Shown here: one piece after another, positions 14,791 to 17,599 of the stretch | How the letters are laid out: the number at the start of each line of letters is the position of its first letter | How positions within the stretch are numbered: the stretch's first letter is position 1 | From: Gaiellasilicea sp039914895 | Lineage (GTDB): Bacteria; Actinomycetota; Thermoleophilia; Gaiellales; Gaiellaceae | DNA: 17,599 nt | Reading direction: 5' to 3' | Assembly: GCA_039914895.1 (NCBI GenBank) | Contig: JBDSOJ010000052.1 | Span: 1-17,599 of the forward strand | Notes under the pieces: generated by a model | Databases searched by the model: none | The model's input: the letters and a program-made list of their open reading frames with translations, nothing else | Told to the model about the DNA's origin: nothing | Position numbers and translations under genes: made by a program

Positions 14791-15776
14791 TCGGGCTCGC
14801 CGCAACGGCGACCTATCTCCCGGACGCATGGATGACGGCTGCCGAGATCGCGGATGCAAGCGGGATCCCGGAGCAGGTGATCGTGGAGAAGTTCGGCCTG
14901 CGTGGGAAGCACATCGCGGCGGCCGACGAGCACGTCAGCGACATGTCGGTCGAGGCGGCGGCGCGGCTGCTCGGCCAGCACGACGTCGACCCGGCGGGGA
15001 TCGACGTCGTCATCTACTACGGCTCGCTCTGGAAGGACTATCCCGTCTGGCAGGCGGCGCCGTGGATCGCCCACCGGCTCGGCTGCGACAACGCCTACGC
15101 GCTCGAGTACGCGAACGTCTCCTGCGGCACGCCTGTCGCGCTGCGGCTCGCGCGTAACTTCCTGCTCGCGGAGCCGGAGGTGCGCAATGTCCTGATCGTC
15201 GCCGCCTGCCGCGAGTCGCACCTGCTCGACTATTCGAACGAGCGGTCGCGCTTCATGTTCAACTTCGGCGACGGAGCGGTTGCCGGGCTGCTGACGCGTG
15301 ACGGCGGGCACGAGCTGCTCGGCTGCCACGCGCTCACGGACGGTTCCTTCTCGCTCCAGGTGAAGGTGCCGGCGGGCGGGTCGGTCGAGCCGGCGTCGGC
15401 GGAGAGCGTCGCCGGCCGGCGGCACTTCCTCGACGTCGCCGATCCGGCGCAGATGAAGGGTGGCCTGGACGAGGTCAGCCTGCCGAACTTCGTCGCCGCC
15501 GCCCGCGGTGCGCTCGAGCGCTCGGAGGCGACGCTGGAGGACGTCTCGTACCTCTGCGGGATCCACATGAAGCGCTCGATGCACGACGCGATCGTCGCCG
15601 CGCTCGGGAGCCCGCGCGCCGCGTATCTCGACGACACCGGCCACATGAGCGGCGTCGACTCCCTGCTCGCGCTCGACCGGGCTTCGCGCGCCGACGAGCT
15701 GTCGGAGGGCGACCTCGTGCTGCTGCTCGCGGCCGGCACCGGCTACACCTGGGCGGCCTCGGTGATCAGATGGTGA
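14787..15776 (+). CDS. Ketoacyl-synthase III-like (FabH-type thiolase-fold) enzyme
   Basis: A 329-residue thiolase-superfamily protein. The nucleophile is Cys113 in NVSCGTPVAL, a catalytic-type His260 is in CGIHMKRSM, and the C-terminus AAGTGYTWAASVIRW matches the FabH ending GGGLTWGAxxxRW. The third FabH catalytic residue, Asn in GNTSAAS, is replaced: this protein reads GHMSGVDSLLALD, placing His286 at that position. A Cys-His-His set instead of Cys-His-Asn suggests a specialised condensing or acyl-transfer reaction, not housekeeping fatty acid initiation. It starts at GTG 14787 (GTGA overlap with the TetR gene). Within the operon it would act on a CoA thioester made by the synthetase. HMG-CoA-synthase-like or acyltransferase activity is possible; I cannot choose. 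Confidence 0.88.
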   Translation: MIGLAATATYLPDAWMTAAEIADASGIPEQVIVEKFGLRGKHIAAADEHVSDMSVEAAARLLGQHDVDPAGIDVVIYYGSLWKDYPVWQAAPWIAHRLGCDNAYALEYANVSCGTPVALRLARNFLLAEPEVRNVLIVAACRESHLLDYSNERSRFMFNFGDGAVAGLLTRDGGHELLGCHALTDGSFSLQVKVPAGGSVEPASAESVAGRRHFLDVADPAQMKGGLDEVSLPNFVAAARGALERSEATLEDVSYLCGIHMKRSMHDAIVAALGSPRAAYLDDTGHMSGVDSLLALDRASRADELSEGDLVLLLAAGTGYTWAASVIRW

Positions 15777-16210
15777 TCGAGGATCTCGTCGGCAAGGAGC
15801 TCGTCTCCGAGTGGCGCGCGATCGAGCAGCAGCGGATCGACGAGTTTGCACACGCGACCGACGACGCGCAGTGGATCCACACCGATCCCGAAGCCGCGGC
15901 GTCCGGACCGTTCGGGACGACGATCGCGCACGGCTTTCTGACGCTCTCGCTCATCGTGCCGATGTTCGCCGAGGCGCTGCCACCGCTCGAGGGCTACGGG
16001 ATGACCGTCAACTACGGCCTCAACCGAGTCCGCTTCACGTCGCCCGTGCCCGCGGGCGCGCGCATCCGCGGCCGTTTCAGGATCGAGGACGTGGAGGCGG
16101 TCGCGTCCGGCAAGCAGGCTCGGATCGCAGCGACGATCGAGCTCGAGGGGCAGGAGAAGCCCGCGTGCGTCGCCGAGGCGCTCTTCCGCTTTCTCGACTC
16201 CGCCGGCTGA
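15770..16210 (+). CDS. MaoC-like hot-dog dehydratase/hydratase
   Basis: A 146-residue single hot-dog domain of the MaoC / (R)-specific enoyl-CoA hydratase group. The active-site motif is visible as DAQWIHTDPEAA (residues 32-43), corresponding to the family DxNPxHxD with Asp32 and His37 as catalytic pair and Gln-Trp in place of Asn-Pro, followed by FGTTIAHGFLTLSL (residues 48-61). Proteins of this form hydrate trans-2-enoyl-CoA or dehydrate 3-hydroxyacyl-CoA. ATG at 15770 gives a 7-base overlap with the previous gene; GTG at 15773 would give a 4-base GTGA overlap like most junctions in this operon and is equally plausible. It is the last gene of the operon. Confidence 0.9.
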   Translation: MVIEDLVGKELVSEWRAIEQQRIDEFAHATDDAQWIHTDPEAAASGPFGTTIAHGFLTLSLIVPMFAEALPPLEGYGMTVNYGLNRVRFTSPVPAGARIRGRFRIEDVEAVASGKQARIAATIELEGQEKPACVAEALFRFLDSAG

Positions 16211-16467
16211 AAGGGCGTAAAGCGGGCGCGCCCAGCAGGAGCTGCGGCACTCCCACGACGCGATCGTTGACCACGAGCGCCTCCGCATGAGCGGGGGCAG
16301 ACTCGGGCGGCTCGGTCGCAGGGGCGCGCCCACACTCACTGTGGCCCCGAGCGGCGAGCCTCGAGTCCCCCTTTCGGGGGTCGCGTCGCCGCGTCCGAGC
16401 GTGCGTCCGCATTTAGCTAGTGTCATGTTCTGGATCGCTTTCGCCCTGCGGTCGGGGGGGATAAGAC
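16211..16467. other. Intergenic region with GC-rich palindromes
   Basis: No gene is supported here. It contains two copies of the 11-base sequence GGGCGCGCCCA (16224-16234 and 16322-16332), whose first ten bases are a perfect palindrome, an imperfect stem GGGG...CCAC/GTGG...CCCC (16321-16348), and a short hairpin CCCCC-TTTC-GGGGG (16367-16380). One or more of these may end the upstream operon, but none has a U-run. Minus-strand frames are open through it, as is usual in such GC-rich DNA. Confidence 0.45.
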
Positions 16468-16496
16468 TTGAAACGGATGTTGCAGCGTCGGATACT
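16468..16496 (+). promoter_or_regulatory. Promoter of the duplicated membrane-protein gene
   Basis: TTGAAA (16468-16473), 17-base spacer, GATACT (16491-16496). Transcription would begin near 16503, which coincides with an in-frame GTG. This suggests a leaderless mRNA and decides between that start and an in-frame ATG at 16425, which lies upstream of the promoter. Confidence 0.5.
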
Positions 16497-16502
16497 GAAG
16501 CT

Positions 16503-17599
16503 GTGGTGAAGGCGTACGGGGTCGGGTTGTTCAGTGCGGCTCTGGCCGTTCTGCTCGTCGGCGCGATCTGGTTCGGCACGCAGTCGAGCGATGAGAGCGG
16601 GCTCCTCTGGGGCGACACGGTCTACTCCAGCGAGCAGGAGTTCAAGGGCTATCTGAAGTCGAAGGGGCTCAGCTACGAGACGTGGCTGGCGCGGAACCCC
16701 GGTGCCGCGCCGTGGGAGCCGGGCGAGCTCACCGTCGGGGCGATCACGGTGCGAGCGTCGACGAAGGTGGTGCAATCGTTGGCATGGCTGCTGGCGACGG
16801 CTGGCGCGCTCCTGCTGTTGCGCTCGCAGCGTCCGGACATTGCCGGATTCGCGAAGGGGTCGGTGGCGCTCTTCAGCGTGGTCCTGGCCGGGCTTCTCAT
16901 CGTGGCGACCTGGTCGACGCAGCCGAAGCGGGAGCCTGGACTGGAGTGGGGCGGAACGACCTATGCGTCGAAGCAGGAATTCAACGGCTATCTGAGGTCG
17001 AAGGGGCTGAGCTACAAGAGCTGGGTCGCTCGGAATCCTGGTGCCGCCCCGTGGGAGCCGACCCCCGTGCGGGCGCCTGCCAAGGCACCGGGGGCGACGA
17101 AGGTGCGGGATGCGGAGAGCGCGGCCGACGGCTGGACGGGCCAGCCGCTGTTGCTGCTGCTGCTGCCTGCGATCGGGCTGATCGTGGCCGCCGGCTGTGC
17201 GTTGCTGCTGCTCCGAGGACGCCGTCCCCAGGCGATCAGGATCGCGGGTGAGTCGGTGGCGTTCGGCAACCCAGGATCGATCAACCCAGGATCGATCCGC
17301 ATCGGCAAGAGCTCGGTCGGCATGCCCGCGGCGCAAGCCTCGATGCGGTTTCTCGGTGTGGCGGCGTCCGGAGCGACGGATCGGCTCAGAGTGTCGGTCC
17401 CCCGCTCCGGCGAGCGCGTGATCCGGGTCTCAAGGGGAAGCGCGGGCTTGCTGATCCGTGCCGCGCGGGCAACCGGGCGATGGTTCGGTCAACTCATGCG
17501 CGAGCGGGACATCAGCGCCGGCGACGTGGCGGTCGGCCTGCTCACCGTCGTCGGCGCCGTCATGGTCGGTCTGATCGTCGTCTTTCTCGCGTCCGTGTA
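16503..17599 (+). CDS. Membrane protein with tandem duplicated ectodomain (partial, runs off the window)
   Basis: An open frame of at least 365 codons with no stop before the window edge. I do not recognise the family. It has about five hydrophobic helices: near residues 5-24, 85-103, 118-136, 213-234, and one close to the edge (AVGLLTVVGAVMVGLIVVFL). Two 41-residue segments between helices, from GL(L/E)WG to GAAPWEP, are 31/41 identical; both carry EF.GYL.SKGLSY..W.ARNPGAAPWEP. The flanking helices and the following ALLLLRxxRP stretch also repeat, so the unit is helix-segment-helix, and both segments are predicted outside if the N-terminus is inside. A Gly/Ser-rich region with a doubled NPGSI follows. 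No ribosome-binding site precedes the GTG at 16503; GTG 16506 and ATG 16425 are alternatives. Function is unknown; a cell-surface or envelope role is a guess. Confidence 0.75.
   Translation, partial: MVKAYGVGLFSAALAVLLVGAIWFGTQSSDESGLLWGDTVYSSEQEFKGYLKSKGLSYETWLARNPGAAPWEPGELTVGAITVRASTKVVQSLAWLLATAGALLLLRSQRPDIAGFAKGSVALFSVVLAGLLIVATWSTQPKREPGLEWGGTTYASKQEFNGYLRSKGLSYKSWVARNPGAAPWEPTPVRAPAKAPGATKVRDAESAADGWTGQPLLLLLLPAIGLIVAAGCALLLLRGRRPQAIRIAGESVAFGNPGSINPGSIRIGKSSVGMPAAQASMRFLGVAASGATDRLRVSVPRSGERVIRVSRGSAGLLIRAARATGRWFGQLMRERDISAGDVAVGLLTVVGAVMVGLIVVFLASV
16599..16721 (+). repeat. Intragenic repeat unit, copy A
   Basis: Codes for the first 41-residue segment (begins GLLWGDTVYSS, ends NPGAAPWEP). 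It is the same length as copy B, with no gap in the alignment. Confidence 0.85.
16938..17060 (+). repeat. Intragenic repeat unit, copy B
   Basis: Codes for the second 41-residue segment (begins GLEWGGTTYAS, ends NPGAAPWEP). DNA similarity to copy A is high across the GGCTATCTGA and TCGAAGGGGCT stretches, indicating duplication within this gene instead of recruitment of an unrelated domain. Confidence 0.85.
17267..17296 (+). repeat. 15-bp tandem repeat, two copies
   Basis: CAACCCAGGATCGAT is repeated twice back to back, coding for NPGSI-NPGSI in the hydrophilic part of the membrane protein. It is a multiple of three, so it can vary in copy number without breaking the frame. Confidence 0.8.

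Noticed and set aside
16350..16385. tRNA T-arm-like sequence around CTCGAGT
   Set aside because: The stems on either side do not pair as a T-arm, and no acceptor stem or anticodon arm can be drawn around it.
16413..17336. 307-codon minus-strand frame opposite the duplicated membrane protein
   Set aside because: Arg/Gln-rich shadow. The plus strand shows membrane helices, a protein-level duplication and a promoter.

Overview
This window looks like chromosomal DNA of a high-GC bacterium, most likely an actinobacterium. I infer this from the strong G/C bias at third codon positions, the frequent GTG and TTG starts, and the gene content. A deep-branching lineage such as Thermoleophilia would fit, but no rRNA or other taxonomic marker is present, so the placement is only an inference. 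There is no phage, IS element, CRISPR array, tRNA or rRNA that I can support.

Layout. The first 7.2 kb is a mosaic of unrelated housekeeping and accessory genes: a secreted trypsin-like protease (123-977) followed by a strong hairpin terminator; a Ca2+/H+ antiporter on the minus strand (1195-2232); a small nine-cysteine protein of unknown function (2356-2769); endonuclease IV on the minus strand (2842-3690); glutamyl-tRNA synthetase (3874-5133); a probable 56-residue minus-strand protein (5105-5275); a single-domain response regulator (5336-5710); and a zinc metallopeptidase of M3-like type (5723-7231) directly behind it.

From 7250 to 16210 there is one long operon behind a clear sigma-A-like promoter. 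It encodes a complete branched-chain-amino-acid-type ABC importer (binding protein, two ATPases, two permeases), then an alpha/beta hydrolase, an acyl-CoA synthetase, a TetR regulator, a ketoacyl-synthase-III-like enzyme and a MaoC-type hydratase. From the first ATPase gene onward every junction overlaps by 4 or 7 bases, so the genes are almost certainly co-translated. The natural reading is uptake of a carboxylic acid, activation to its CoA thioester, then C-C bond chemistry and hydration on CoA intermediates under control of the TetR protein. The substrate cannot be read from sequence.

The right end holds an incomplete membrane protein (16503 to the edge) built from a tandem duplication of a membrane helix, a 41-residue outside segment and a second helix.

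The most unusual signal is a short palindromic repeat (arms GCTTGTGTTGA and TCAACACAAGC around one central base). It occurs three times: once between the convergent ends of the cysteine-rich gene and the endonuclease gene, and twice, exactly 60 bp apart and in frame, inside the acyl-CoA synthetase gene just before its ATP-binding loop. It behaves like a mobile or amplified palindromic element that can be tolerated inside a coding sequence, and I regard it as the best candidate for something undescribed.
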